From G963667675 sp964291545 (GTDB lineage Bacteria; Chloroflexota; Dehalococcoidia; Lucifugimonadales; UBA3495): a stretch of 64,000 nucleotides of DNA. Under the pieces are notes generated by a model that saw only the letters and a list, made by a program, of their open reading frames with translations, was not told where the DNA came from and made no database searches. The position numbers were made by a program, and so were the translations under genes. The stretch lies in assembly GCA_964291545.2 (NCBI GenBank), contig OZ219860.1, positions 930,001-994,000 on the forward strand, written 5' to 3'. This document shows, one piece after another, positions 1-8,622 of the stretch. Each line of letters begins with the position of its first letter. Positions within the stretch are counted from its first letter, which is position 1.

Positions 1-709
1 CGTCAGGGCGCCCGTGACCAATGGCTGCGCCCTTCAACAGCGTCCGGCTGGACATCATAAAGAGGGCGGCAGGCACACCTTTGTCCGATACGTCGGCCAC
101 TGCCAGGCCAACCTGCCCGTTGCTCAGCATTATTACGTCAAAGAAGTCCCCCCCGACGTTGCGCGCCGCCTGCATCTTGCCGAACACCTCGTAGGCAGGG
201 TTCTGAGGGAACTTGGTCGGGAGTATAGATTGCTGCATGCCCGTGGCGACGTCCAACTCGTTCTGTAGGGCCACCAGCTTGTCGCGAGACTGCAGTGCAT
301 CTCGCCACTCGGCCATATGACGCAGCGTACGGTCTATCGTAACTTCCAGGTCCTCGAAATCTACTGGCTTGGTGACGAAGTCAAAGGCGCCGCGGTTCAT
401 GGCGGTACGTATGTTCTTCATGTCGCCATACGCCGAAATTATCACCGAGCGGATATTGGGGTCCACCTTGGGAATTTGGTCCAAAAGGGTGAGTCCGTCC
501 ATTTGGGGCATGTTGATGTCCGAGAGCACCATGTCTATGGTGTCGTCGTCGCCCAGCTTCTGTAACGCCTCAATACCGTTCTGTGCAAAGACAAACTGGT
601 AGCGGCCCGCCCGGATATGACGACGCATGCGTTGGAGCATCAGGGGCTCCAAGTCCGGCTCGTCGTCTACTACCAGTATCTTGTAGGTTTCTTCTTCAGT
701 TGATGTCAT
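1..709 (-). CDS. Response regulator with PP2C/SpoIIE phosphatase domain (3' end missing)
   Basis: The gene reads leftward off the window edge, so its C-terminus is missing. An N-terminal receiver domain (residues 1-125) shows the acidic DDE cluster, phospho-acceptor Asp64 in LSDINMP and Lys114 in TKPVD. A short helical linker leads into a PP2C-type Ser/Thr phosphatase domain from about residue 165, with GGDFFD and DVSDKGVPAALFM, a metal-binding pattern typical of RsbU/SpoIIE phosphatases. In this family phosphorylation of the receiver switches on the phosphatase, which dephosphorylates a STAS anti-anti-sigma factor. A STAS gene lies 85 bases upstream on the same strand, which fits that role. 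The ATG at 709 follows a GAGGGGA ribosome site. The family call is firm; the regulated output is unknown. Confidence 0.9.
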   Translation of the reverse strand, partial: MTSTEEETYKILVVDDEPDLEPLMLQRMRRHIRAGRYQFVFAQNGIEALQKLGDDDTIDMVLSDINMPQMDGLTLLDQIPKVDPNIRSVIISAYGDMKNIRTAMNRGAFDFVTKPVDFEDLEVTIDRTLRHMAEWRDALQSRDKLVALQNELDVATGMQQSILPTKFPQNPAYEVFGKMQAARNVGGDFFDVIMLSNGQVGLAVADVSDKGVPAALFMMSSRTLLKGAAIGHGRPD

Positions 710-794
710 TCCCCTCGCTCATACTCGCGTTTGCCAATCCTGCGATCACCGGACTGACCCTTGGTCGTCCGGGTGCGTGACGGGAGTGGGTTGC

Positions 795-1133
795 TTAGTT
801 CTTGAAGGCGGCCAGGGCTTCGGCCTGGGAGGGGTGGATGGAAATGATCTTGTCAAACCCGCTGATTTCGAACACTTCCCGTATTGATGCCGAAAGCGAA
901 CAAATGGCAAATTTGGCGTTCCTGCCCTGCAACACCTTTGCCATCAACAGAATCACCCGCAGGCCAGCGCTGCTTATGTAGGATAGCTTTTCCATGTCCA
1001 AGAGCACGGCGACATCATTGGAGTCAATCGAGGACTCCAGCGCAGTTTGGAATTCCCTTGCGTTGGCGCCATCTACCCGGCCATCCGTCTTCGCGATTAA
1101 GGTGTCGCCTTGTCGCTCTGTTTCTACTTCCAT
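795..1133 (-). CDS. STAS-domain anti-sigma factor antagonist
   Basis: This 112-residue protein is a single STAS domain of the SpoIIAA/RsbV type. The conserved helix-cap motif YISSAGLR (residues 52-59) carries the Ser that is normally phosphorylated by an anti-sigma kinase; Ser55 is the likely site by alignment to the family. Unphosphorylated protein would bind and neutralise an anti-sigma factor. The downstream receiver-PP2C gene, co-directional after an 85-base gap, is the expected phosphatase. No anti-sigma kinase or sigma factor is visible nearby, so the partner must be encoded elsewhere or past the left edge. A candidate promoter lies about 145 bases upstream. Confidence 0.9.
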   Translation of the reverse strand: MEVETERQGDTLIAKTDGRVDGANAREFQTALESSIDSNDVAVLLDMEKLSYISSAGLRVILLMAKVLQGRNAKFAICSLSASIREVFEISGFDKIISIHPSQAEALAAFKN

Positions 1134-1495
1134 CGGTGATCCCTCCTCAAGGATAGATGCTATGCCTGCCTTCTCATTCGTTCAGGGTTCTGCTTACCTG
1201 TCGCCGAAAAGGGCGCCAGTTGACGGTCGGCGCCGCCATGGCTGGACGCCGACGCTGATGGCTGACGATAAGGCGTACATTATAACCACAATTAATTGAT
1301 ATGGAAAACCTTTGTCGGGATATTAACCGAAAACCCGATTCACGATACCCGGCACAGCCATGAAATATACCACATTAAGGCCCGACTCTCACCACGGCTA
1401 AGCCATTGCAGCGCCTCCTTCAGGTAAGCTAGAATACCTCGCGTAGCTAGAAGGATTGCTGCCGGGGCAGCCGGCCAGAGTGCACAGAGAGGGAG
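1134..1495. other. Divergent intergenic region
   Basis: This 362-base stretch separates the leftward STAS gene from the rightward GPP34 gene. It is more AT-rich than its surroundings around 1270-1380 and holds the leftward promoter at 1279-1307. A weaker rightward candidate is TTGCAG-N18-TAGAAT at 1406-1435, about 60 bases before the GPP34 start. No convincing small ORF or RNA was seen. Confidence 0.5.
1279..1307 (-). promoter_or_regulatory. Candidate promoter for the STAS-phosphatase pair
   Basis: On the minus strand there is a perfect TATAAT (1284-1279) with TTTCCA (4 of 6 matches to TTGACA) 17 bases upstream. It would give a leader of about 140 bases before the STAS start at 1133. Judged by consensus only. 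Confidence 0.45.
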
Positions 1496-2149
1496 ATGTC
1501 CATGCTTAGATTTGCCGAGGAAATCGTCCTGCTCTTGCTCAACGACGAAAACGGGAGACTCGCCCGCGTTTCCAGTTGGTCGCTGAACTATGCCCTTGCC
1601 GGGGCCGTCCTGATGGACCTGGCTATGGAGAATCGCATCGACACCGACCTCGAGAAGCTGGTGTTGATCGACCCTAGCCCCGTGGGCGACAGCCTGCTCG
1701 ACCCTACCCTGGCCGACATAGTCGCAGGGGAAGAGCGAGACTCCCGTTTCTGGGTTGAGCGCACCGCCGGCCGCGCCGAGGAGATCCGCGAAGAGGCCCT
1801 TGCCCGCCTGGTTAACCGCGGCATTCTGGAGCGTCGCGATGACCGGTTCTTATGGGTGTTTCGGTCCAGGCGATATCCCACCGTTCAAGGGGAAGCCGAG
1901 AAAGAAGTCAAGCGGCGCATCATGGAGGTCTTGTTCAGCGACGAGATCCCCGACCCCAGAGACGTGGTCATCATCTGCTTGGCTGACGCCTGCGGTATAT
2001 TCCAGCAACTGTTATCCCGGCATGAGTTGAACAACGCCTCCGCCCGTATCCAGCAAGTGCGGCGGCTCGATCTGATTGGCCAGGCCATGTCCCAGGCAAT
2101 CCAGGACATCGAACTCTTGGTAGCCTCCTCGGTCCAAATGCACATTTAG
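1496..2149 (+). CDS. GPP34 (GOLPH3-like) family protein
   Basis: The 217-residue protein matches the GPP34 family pattern: an N-terminal MLRFAEEIVLLLLND helix, the central block RLVNRGILERRDDRFLWVF and a helical C-terminal half. In eukaryotes GOLPH3 proteins bind PI4P on Golgi membranes; bacterial members occur mainly in Actinobacteria and a few other phyla and have no settled function. No membrane segment is evident. The start at 1496 follows GAGGGAG; the Met two codons later is possible. The gene is a single unit between divergent and convergent neighbours, so context gives no hint of its job. The family assignment is good, the function open. Confidence 0.8.
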   Translation: MSMLRFAEEIVLLLLNDENGRLARVSSWSLNYALAGAVLMDLAMENRIDTDLEKLVLIDPSPVGDSLLDPTLADIVAGEERDSRFWVERTAGRAEEIREEALARLVNRGILERRDDRFLWVFRSRRYPTVQGEAEKEVKRRIMEVLFSDEIPDPRDVVIICLADACGIFQQLLSRHELNNASARIQQVRRLDLIGQAMSQAIQDIELLVASSVQMHI

Positions 2150-2241
2150 GCCGCCCCGCGGCCGCGCCCGTGGCAGAAATACTGCCCCAACATCCCTGGC
2201 CCAGTTTCCCCTGGCCGGTTTCGTCAATTCCTAATCCCCGG

Positions 2242-2916
2242 CTATGGGGGGTCGCCCTGTTGACGCAGCCACTTGTACAGAAGCGCCGCCGCCGCCGCTC
2301 CGGCCACCGGGCCAACCCAATAGGCCCAGTGGCTCCACCACGTCCAACCCACCAGCGCCGGTCCGAAGGATCTGGCCGGGTTCATGGAGGCCCCGGAGAT
2401 GGGGCCGGCGAATATCGCCTCCAAGGCCACGGTGCCGCCTATCGCCAGGGCCGCTCCCTGGCCTGCCGCCCGCGCATCGGTGGCCACGGCCATGATTACG
2501 AACATCAGAACGAACGTGAGGACTATCTCCAGACCCAGGGACTGTTCGACGCTTCCGGCCGGGATGGTGGCGCCCATGTCGGCAACCAGTCCCAGAAGGG
2601 CCCGCAGCGCCAGGCTCGCCAAGGCAGCTCCGGCAAGCTGGGCGCCCCAGTACATCGGGGCCTCCTTCAAGGGGAAATGCCGGGCTATGACAAAGGCGAG
2701 GGTAACCGCAGGGTTGATGTGGGCGCCGGAGATGTGGCCCGTGGCGTAGACCATCGCCGCTACTATCAGGCCGAATGTGAGGCCTACCCCCAGATGGGTC
2801 ACCTGACCACCTGAGAGTTCATCGATCATGATGGCGCCCGTCCCGGCAAAGACGAGCCCGAAAGTGCCGACCAGTTCCGCCGCGCCGCGCCTCAGTGTGC
2901 TGACCCTTCGATCCAC
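2242..2916 (-). CDS. MIP-family channel (aquaporin or glycerol facilitator)
   Basis: The 224-residue protein has six predicted membrane helices and both family half-helix motifs: HINPAVT (NPA at 68-70) and SMNPARS (NPA at 179-181, followed by the selectivity Arg). The length and the compact second loop look more like AqpZ water channels than glycerol facilitators, but substrate cannot be fixed by eye. The start is GTG at 2916, 11 bases after the phoU stop, so it is probably the last gene of the pst-phoU transcript. A later in-frame GTG (residue 5) is an alternative. A channel in a phosphate operon is unusual and may be simple read-through. Confidence 0.88.
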   Translation of the reverse strand: MDRRVSTLRRGAAELVGTFGLVFAGTGAIMIDELSGGQVTHLGVGLTFGLIVAAMVYATGHISGAHINPAVTLAFVIARHFPLKEAPMYWGAQLAGAALASLALRALLGLVADMGATIPAGSVEQSLGLEIVLTFVLMFVIMAVATDARAAGQGAALAIGGTVALEAIFAGPISGASMNPARSFGPALVGWTWWSHWAYWVGPVAGAAAAALLYKWLRQQGDPP

Positions 2917-2927
2917 TCCGCCGGCGC

Positions 2928-3596
2928 CTAGTACTTGGACACGTTGATTTCCGACATCTTGCCGGTGACCAGGAAGATGACCCTCTCCGCCACGTTGGTG
3001 GCCCGGTCGGCTATGCGCTCAAGGTCGTGGGCTACCCAAAGCAAGTAGGTTGCCCGCTGGATGGTCTTCGGGTCGTCGATCATGTAGGCCAGCAGGTCAC
3101 GGTACACTTGGTCGTAGAGGGAGTCCACTTCGTCGTCGTCGTCGCAGACCTTGAAGGCGGCCGCCGTGTCCCGTTGTACCAGGGCGTCCAGGCCGCGCCG
3201 CAGCATATCGGTGGCCTTGTCGGCCATCAACGGAATGTCTATCAACGGCTTAAGCGGGGGCTCGTCTCCCATCATCAGGCTGATCTTGGCCATCCCTTCC
3301 GCGTAGTCCCCCATTCGCTCCAGCTCGACTGAAATATGGAGCATGGTCACCAGCACCCGCAAGTCCCCCGCTATGGGCTGCTGGGTGGCCATGAGGTTGA
3401 TGCAGCGTTCTTCTATCTCGAACCGCTTCCGGTCGATGGCGTCGTCCTCTTGCACCACCCTGCTGGCGGCGTCCAAGTCCCGCCTGTTCAACGCGTCCAG
3501 GGCGCGGCGGATGGAATTCTCCACCATGCTCCCGAGGATCAAAACCTCTTCCTGAAGCTTTCTTAGTTCCCGGTCAAAGCCGGATCTTACTTGCAT
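2928..3596 (-). CDS. phoU: Phosphate-specific transport system accessory protein PhoU
   Basis: This 222-residue all-helical protein has the two PhoU repeats, each with an acidic metal-binding turn (ELERMGDYAEG and DLERIADRATN). PhoU links the PstSCAB transporter to the PhoR kinase and restrains both when phosphate is plentiful. It lies 14 bases after pstB and ahead of the aquaporin gene, which is the standard place at the end of a pst operon. The start ATG at 3596 follows GAGGAGG. Length and motifs are typical. Confidence 0.96.
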   Translation of the reverse strand: MQVRSGFDRELRKLQEEVLILGSMVENSIRRALDALNRRDLDAASRVVQEDDAIDRKRFEIEERCINLMATQQPIAGDLRVLVTMLHISVELERMGDYAEGMAKISLMMGDEPPLKPLIDIPLMADKATDMLRRGLDALVQRDTAAAFKVCDDDDEVDSLYDQVYRDLLAYMIDDPKTIQRATYLLWVAHDLERIADRATNVAERVIFLVTGKMSEINVSKY

Positions 3597-3610
3597 CCGG
3601 ACCTCCTCTA

Positions 3611-4474
3611 TCAGCCGAATCGTCCGGTGATATAGTCTTCGGTGCGTTTGTCGGCAGGGTTGGTGAATATCTGTTCCGTCGGCCCGTGCTCGACCATAAA
3701 CCCAGCCCTGTCTTCTCCCATGGTCAGAAATACGGTCTCGTCGGAGACCCTGGCCGCCTGCTGCATGTTATGGGTGACGATGACGATAGTATACTCCTCG
3801 GCCAAGGAGCGAATGAGGTCCTCGATGGCAAGGGTAGCCATGGGGTCCAATGCCGAGCAGGGCTCGTCCATCAGAATAAGCTCCGGTTCGACAGCCAAAG
3901 CCCGGGCGATGCACAGCCGCTGCTGCTGGCCGCCCGACAAGGCCAAGGCATTCTTGTTCAGCCGGTCCTTCACCTCTTCCCACAGCGCCGCCCGCCGCAG
4001 GCTTCGCTCTACGATATCCGCTATATCTCCCCGGCGGTACCCGTTGATGCGCAGCCCGAAGGCCAAGTTCTCGAAGATAGACTTAGGGAACGGGTTTGGC
4101 TTCTGGAAGACCATGCCGATACGGCTGCGCAACTCCACCGCGTCAACGCCCCGGGCGTAGATATCCTGCCCCTCAAACAGCACCTGGCCCTCCACTCGCC
4201 CGCCAGCCAGTTCATGCATACGGTTCAGGCACCGCACCAAGGTACTCTTGCCGCACCCCGACGGCCCGATGACAGCCGTAACGCCCTTTCGGGACACTGG
4301 CAAGGTAATATCCCTTACGGCTTGGAAGTCCCCGTAGAAAGCGTTGAGGTCCTGTATTTCGAGCGCGTAGCCTTCAGGACGGTCAATGCTGGATACCACG
4401 TTGTTTGAGCCGCCGCCGCTGTTGTGGCTGAGCTTCAATACTTCCCTGAAGTTCCCTATCTGGTTGATCACCAC
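3611..4474 (-). CDS. pstB: Phosphate ABC transporter ATP-binding protein PstB
   Basis: The ATPase of the high-affinity phosphate importer. It shows Walker A GPSGCGKST (about 70-78), the Q-loop MVFQKPNPFP, the ABC signature LSGGQQQRL, Walker B LILMDEP and the switch His in VTHNMQQA. The PstB-specific NPFPKSIFEN stretch separates it from other ABC ATPases. As drawn from GTG 4474 (overlapping the pstA stop by 7 bases) it has some 37 residues before the first family-like strand (ALEIQDLNAFYG), longer than usual; a downstream start near residue 12 is possible. It is fourth in pstS-C-A-B-phoU. Confidence 0.96.
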   Translation of the reverse strand: MVINQIGNFREVLKLSHNSGGGSNNVVSSIDRPEGYALEIQDLNAFYGDFQAVRDITLPVSRKGVTAVIGPSGCGKSTLVRCLNRMHELAGGRVEGQVLFEGQDIYARGVDAVELRSRIGMVFQKPNPFPKSIFENLAFGLRINGYRRGDIADIVERSLRRAALWEEVKDRLNKNALALSGGQQQRLCIARALAVEPELILMDEPCSALDPMATLAIEDLIRSLAEEYTIVIVTHNMQQAARVSDETVFLTMGEDRAGFMVEHGPTEQIFTNPADKRTEDYITGRFG

Positions 4475-5361
4475 ATTCTCCTCTTCGCAAGCATATGTCG
4501 CAACGCCACCGCTACGCTGCTCATAGACAGCAACACCACCAGAAGCACTATAATTCCAGCCGCCGCATTCACCTCAAACCCAGGCAGTGACCGATCTATC
4601 CAACTGAAGATCTGAATCGGGAGCACGACAAACTCCTCGGTAGGGCTGGTGGGGACGAAAAAGACCGACGTGAAGGCGCCGATTACTATGAGCGGCGCCG
4701 TCTCTCCAATAGCCCTGGCTAAGGACAGGATGATACCGGTCAGCATCGTGGGCATGGCCACCGGCAGCACTTGAAACCGGACCGCCTGCCATTTTGTGGC
4801 CCCCAAGGCTATGGCCGCCTCTCGTATAGAGGGGGGCACCGACCGCAGCCCCTCTCTGGCCGCCACGATGATAATGGGAAGAATCAGTAGGGCCAGGGTG
4901 AGGGCGCCGGTGATGATGCTGGGGCCAAGGTTGAACCAGTAGCGGAAAAGAGCCAGTCCCAAGAGCCCATACACCACCGAGGGCACCCCCGCCAGGTTGG
5001 TAATGTTGATTTCGATAATCTTGGTGATAGGGTTCCTGCCCGCGAACTCCTCCAAATAGATAGCGGCCCCGATGCCAACTGTTACTGCAAATAGTGCAGT
5101 AAACGCCATCACCCACAAGGTTCCGATAAGGGCGGGTTTGACGCCGGCTTCCTCGGGAAAGCGGGATGGGAAGCTGGTTAGGAAGTCCCAGTCAAGGGTC
5201 CCGATTCCGTCGCTGGCCACTACATAAAGAAGCAACCCCACGGCAAATACTCCGGAGGCGGTGGCCAACATACCCAATGCTACGAACCCGCTTGAGGTTG
5301 CCTTCCTAATCTGCTTGCTTTGGGATCTGTGGAGGCCTCTGAAGGGTACGCCTACGATCAT
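4468..5361 (-). CDS. pstA: Phosphate ABC transporter permease PstA
   Basis: This 297-residue inner-membrane permease has about six hydrophobic helices and the cytoplasmic EAA loop (REAAIALGATKWQAV) that docks on PstB. The typical PstA stretch NLAGVPSVVYGLLGLALF is present. The start ATG at 5361 overlaps the pstC stop as ATGA, indicating translational coupling. With PstC it forms the channel that takes phosphate from PstS into the cytoplasm. Confidence 0.96.
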   Translation of the reverse strand: MIVGVPFRGLHRSQSKQIRKATSSGFVALGMLATASGVFAVGLLLYVVASDGIGTLDWDFLTSFPSRFPEEAGVKPALIGTLWVMAFTALFAVTVGIGAAIYLEEFAGRNPITKIIEINITNLAGVPSVVYGLLGLALFRYWFNLGPSIITGALTLALLILPIIIVAAREGLRSVPPSIREAAIALGATKWQAVRFQVLPVAMPTMLTGIILSLARAIGETAPLIVIGAFTSVFFVPTSPTEEFVVLPIQIFSWIDRSLPGFEVNAAAGIIVLLVVLLSMSSVAVALRHMLAKRRMW

Positions 5362-6281
5362 TCGTACACCTCTCTGAACTTGGCCAGCAGGGCTTGGGCT
5401 AACAGGTTGATGACCAATGTAAACACGAACAACAACATGCCTACGGCGAAAATACTCCGGTATTCAACGGTTCCCCTAGGCGTATCTCCGGTCGCCACCA
5501 CCATGATATAACCTGTCATGGTCTGCATAGCTTCCAAAGGGTTGTACGAGAGATTTGGTATCCCGCCGGCGGCGATGGTTACGATCATCGTCTCTCCCAC
5601 GGCCCTGGCTAGAGCCAGCAGCCCCGCAGCGACGATGCCTGACAGCGCTGCAGGCACCACCACCCTCACCACTACTTGAAGACGGTTGGCCCCCAAGGCG
5701 TGGGCCCCTTCTCGCAGAGCTGAAGGGACAGCCTGCATGGCATCATCACTCAGGGATACCACCATAGGTATGAGCATTATTCCCATAGCACAGGCGGCGC
5801 TGAGCGCATTGAAAATGGACTCGGTCTGGAATAGTGGGCTTATGATTACGGTGCTGATGAAGGTTATGGCGAAGAACCCGTAGACCACCGTGGGGATGCC
5901 CGCCAGGACTTCCAACACCGGCTTCACTACTGCCCTTAACCCCTCTGGCGCGTACTCACTGAGATATATCGCCGTCAATAGTCCGATTGGGAACGCCACT
6001 GCCAAGGCCATAGCCGCGATAAACGTCGTGGTGGAGAGCAGCGGCAGCACGCCGTAACTCTTCTTCGAGAACAACGGAGTCCACTCAGTTCCCGTTAAGA
6101 ATTCCAAGACCGAGACTTCAGTGAAGAAGGGTACGGCCTCAGCCAGAAGAATGACGACTATTCCCACCGTGGTCACGATGGACATAACCGCACATATAGC
6201 TAAGGCGAAGATGATGGGCGCCTCCCGCACAACACGCGACGGGAGGCGCTTCCGGCTAGTCTGTATGGCCGCCCTCTGCAC
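5358..6281 (-). CDS. pstC: Phosphate ABC transporter permease PstC
   Basis: A 307-residue permease with about six membrane helices, the periplasm-facing LTGTEWTPLF stretch typical of PstC, the GIPTVVYGFFA segment and an EAA loop (REGAHALGANRLQVV). It starts with GTG at 6281, sharing one base with the pstS stop (TAGTG), and overlaps pstA by four bases. Such tight packing supports one transcript and fixed subunit ratios. Confidence 0.96.
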   Translation of the reverse strand: MQRAAIQTSRKRLPSRVVREAPIIFALAICAVMSIVTTVGIVVILLAEAVPFFTEVSVLEFLTGTEWTPLFSKKSYGVLPLLSTTTFIAAMALAVAFPIGLLTAIYLSEYAPEGLRAVVKPVLEVLAGIPTVVYGFFAITFISTVIISPLFQTESIFNALSAACAMGIMLIPMVVSLSDDAMQAVPSALREGAHALGANRLQVVVRVVVPAALSGIVAAGLLALARAVGETMIVTIAAGGIPNLSYNPLEAMQTMTGYIMVVATGDTPRGTVEYRSIFAVGMLLFVFTLVINLLAQALLAKFREVYE

Positions 6282-7366
6282 TACTGCAGCCTGCCCAGGA
6301 CATCGCCTATCGGCGTCCCGGGGGCAACGTCCTTGAACACTGAGCCCGTGGCGCGATCGTCAATCCGGCCTTGGGCCCACGTGTAGGCTTCCTGCGGCAG
6401 CGCTACGTAGCCTACCTCCGGCACCAGCTTCGTCGCCTCTGCCAGGTAGAACTCTACGAACGCCTCCAGCTCCGGACTATCGTCCAGCAGGCCGGCATTT
6501 ACGTAGATGAAGATAGGTCGGGCCAGGGGTTGATATGTGCCCGACTCTACTGTATCGCTGGAAGGCGCCACGCATTCGCCCGTCTGCGGGTTTTCCACGG
6601 CCACTGCTGTGACCTGATCGCTGTACTGAGCCAGGTAGGCCAGGCCAAAGTACCCTATCCCACCCTGGGTGCCGTTCACTCCCCGCGCGATTAGCGGGTC
6701 TTGCTCCGTGGCCAGGTCCATGTCCCCTCTGTGGGCCCCGCCCTCTTCCATGATCGCCTCGGTGAAGTAGTCAAACGTACCCGAGGCGGTGGTAGGCCCG
6801 TACAGCCGCATCCTCAGATCAGGGAATCCCGACCTCACTTGGCTCCAGTTGTCAATGACGCCTTGAGCATCCGGCCCGAAGATGGTGGCCAGTTCCTCCA
6901 CCGACAGGCACCGGGCCCAATCGTTCTCCGGATTGACCACAACCGAGAGCGCGTCGAAGGCCACCGGAATCTCGATTAACTCTATACCATTCTCGGCGCA
7001 GGAATCAATCTCGCTCTGCTTGACCGGACGGGACGCATTAGAAACCTGGGCGTCTCCGGCACAGATGGCCCGGAACCCCGCTCCCGTGCCGGTGGAGGCC
7101 ACGTTGACCCGGACACCTGAGTTCGCCTTACTGAACTCTTCTGCTACGGCCTCGCTTATGGGGAACACTGTGCTGGAGCCCGCTATGGCAACGTTGCCGC
7201 TGAGGTCTGCCTCAGCAACCGGTTCCGTTGCCTGAGAACCGTTGGTGGGTGCGGTGGATACCGGAGTCGCCGTCGAGCCGCCGCCGCACGCTGCCAACAA
7301 GACCAACATCAAGGGCAGTGCGGCCACGACAAGGATTCCAAAGAGTTTGGTGCCTATGCTACTCAT
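6281..7366 (-). CDS. pstS: Phosphate-binding lipoprotein PstS
   Basis: The extracytoplasmic receptor of the importer. The N-terminus has a signal peptide with lipobox LLAAC (lipid-anchored Cys27), followed by a Ser/Thr/Pro-rich linker, then the PstS fold. Phosphate-contacting patterns are visible: GSSTVFPISEAVAEEF, STGTGAGF and SGTFDYFTE. Length 361 fits a linker-bearing Gram-positive-like PstS. It is the first gene of the operon and lies 47 bases downstream of the five-hexamer Pho box, so it should be induced by PhoB when phosphate is scarce. Confidence 0.96.
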   Translation of the reverse strand: MSSIGTKLFGILVVAALPLMLVLLAACGGGSTATPVSTAPTNGSQATEPVAEADLSGNVAIAGSSTVFPISEAVAEEFSKANSGVRVNVASTGTGAGFRAICAGDAQVSNASRPVKQSEIDSCAENGIELIEIPVAFDALSVVVNPENDWARCLSVEELATIFGPDAQGVIDNWSQVRSGFPDLRMRLYGPTTASGTFDYFTEAIMEEGGAHRGDMDLATEQDPLIARGVNGTQGGIGYFGLAYLAQYSDQVTAVAVENPQTGECVAPSSDTVESGTYQPLARPIFIYVNAGLLDDSPELEAFVEFYLAEATKLVPEVGYVALPQEAYTWAQGRIDDRATGSVFKDVAPGTPIGDVLGRLQ

Positions 7367-7413
7367 GCATCGTTCTCCTTATTTCCTGGACTACCCGGAG
7401 ATTAGCGGAGAAA

Positions 7414-7463
7414 CGTTAACGGGTCATTAATGCCCTGTTAAGGGCAGGTTATGGGTCGATTAA
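7414..7463 (-). promoter_or_regulatory. Pho box upstream of pstS (five direct hexamers, 11-base period)
   Basis: On the minus strand five TTAA-type hexamers begin exactly 11 bases apart: TTAATC (7463), ATAACC (7452), TTAACA (7441), TTAATG (7430) and TTAACG (7419). This matches the PhoP/PhoB box known from Bacillus and relatives (TTAACA-like repeats separated by about 5 bases). A weak -10-like TAATCT follows at 7404-7399, placing the box at the usual -20 to -70. PhoB and PhoR are encoded 1.3-3.3 kb away. Confidence 0.85.
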
Positions 7464-7556
7464 GTCGCCGGCTCTTTTTTGACGGTTAGTCGCGCCTCGC
7501 GTAACATCTGCATGTCCGGCCAGGCAATGACCACGGCAAGCAGGGAGGACCAACCC

Positions 7557-8588
7557 ATGAAAGCGGTATACATCGAGGAACACGGCGGCCCCGATAAATT
7601 GGTCTACGGTGACCGGCCGGAACCGGAGGTAGCCCCCGGCGAGATAATGCTCCGGGTACGCGCCAGCGCCTTGAATCACCTCGACTTGCCATTACGGACC
7701 GGCGCTTACTACAACGGGACGCTGCCCCGTATTCTCGGCTGCGACATAGCCGGCGAGGTAGCTGCCATCAGCCCAGCCGCCGCTACGTCATTGCAGCCCG
7801 GCGACCGGGTGATCCTCAACAACCGCATCCCCTGCAGTGCTTGCGAGCACTGCCGCATGGGCAACGACCAGTGGTGCGCCGACCAGAAGCGGCTCGGCGT
7901 CGACTTGGACGGCGGCCATGCCGAGTACATCACCGCGCCGGCGTCGAACGCCCACGTCATCCCCGATTGGATGGACTTCACCGAGGCCGCGGCCCTGCCC
8001 ATCGCCGCTCACACGGCGTGGCACTGCATGGTGACCCAGGCGCAGGTCAAGCCGTGGGATGAAGTCCTGGTCCAGGCCGCGGGCAGCGGCGTCGGCAGCA
8101 TGGCCATTCAAATTGCCAAAATGGTCGGAGCCCGGGTCATAACCACCGCCGGCAGCCAGTGGAAACTGGACAAGGCGAAAGAGTGGGGCGCCGACGAGGG
8201 AATCAACTACCGGGAGACCCCCAACTTCAACGACCGGGTCAAGGAGTTGACCGGCGGGCGCGGGGTGGACCTGGTCTTCGACTGCGTCGGAGCGGACGTC
8301 TGGGAGCAAAATCTGCTGTCGCTAACCGCCGGCGGCCGCTTGGTCATAACCGGCGTGACATCCGGCTCCATCGCCAGCCTGGACTTGCGGCTGCTCCAGG
8401 GCAAGCCCCTCCACCTCATGGGCAGCGGCGGCCGCAGCAACCGCACCTTCGCCGATTTCATGAAGGTGGTGCATCACGGGTCCCTGCGGGGCATCCCAGG
8501 CCGCGTCTTCCCCCTGAGCGACGTAGCCGCCGCCCACCAAGCCATGGAGAACCGGGACTTCTACGGCAAGATTGTCATTGAAAGTTAG
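7557..8588 (+). CDS. Zinc-binding medium-chain alcohol dehydrogenase / quinone oxidoreductase
   Basis: A 343-residue medium-chain dehydrogenase. The N-terminal GroES-like domain has ALNHLDLPLR and GCDIAGEV, and a four-Cys structural-zinc loop (CSACEHCRMGNDQWC). The Rossmann domain has AAGSGVGSMAIQIAK. The usual catalytic-zinc Cys is replaced by Asn-His (ALNHLD), so it resembles zinc-loop quinone-reductase-like members. The start ATG at 7557 has GGGAGG seven bases upstream; an earlier in-frame ATG at 7479 lacks support. It lies alone on plus between the minus-strand pst and phoBR groups. Substrate unknown. Confidence 0.88.
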   Translation: MKAVYIEEHGGPDKLVYGDRPEPEVAPGEIMLRVRASALNHLDLPLRTGAYYNGTLPRILGCDIAGEVAAISPAAATSLQPGDRVILNNRIPCSACEHCRMGNDQWCADQKRLGVDLDGGHAEYITAPASNAHVIPDWMDFTEAAALPIAAHTAWHCMVTQAQVKPWDEVLVQAAGSGVGSMAIQIAKMVGARVITTAGSQWKLDKAKEWGADEGINYRETPNFNDRVKELTGGRGVDLVFDCVGADVWEQNLLSLTAGGRLVITGVTSGSIASLDLRLLQGKPLHLMGSGGRSNRTFADFMKVVHHGSLRGIPGRVFPLSDVAAAHQAMENRDFYGKIVIES

Positions 8589-8622
8589 GGCTGCCTGGCT
8601 TGAGGGAGCGTGACGTGCCCCG

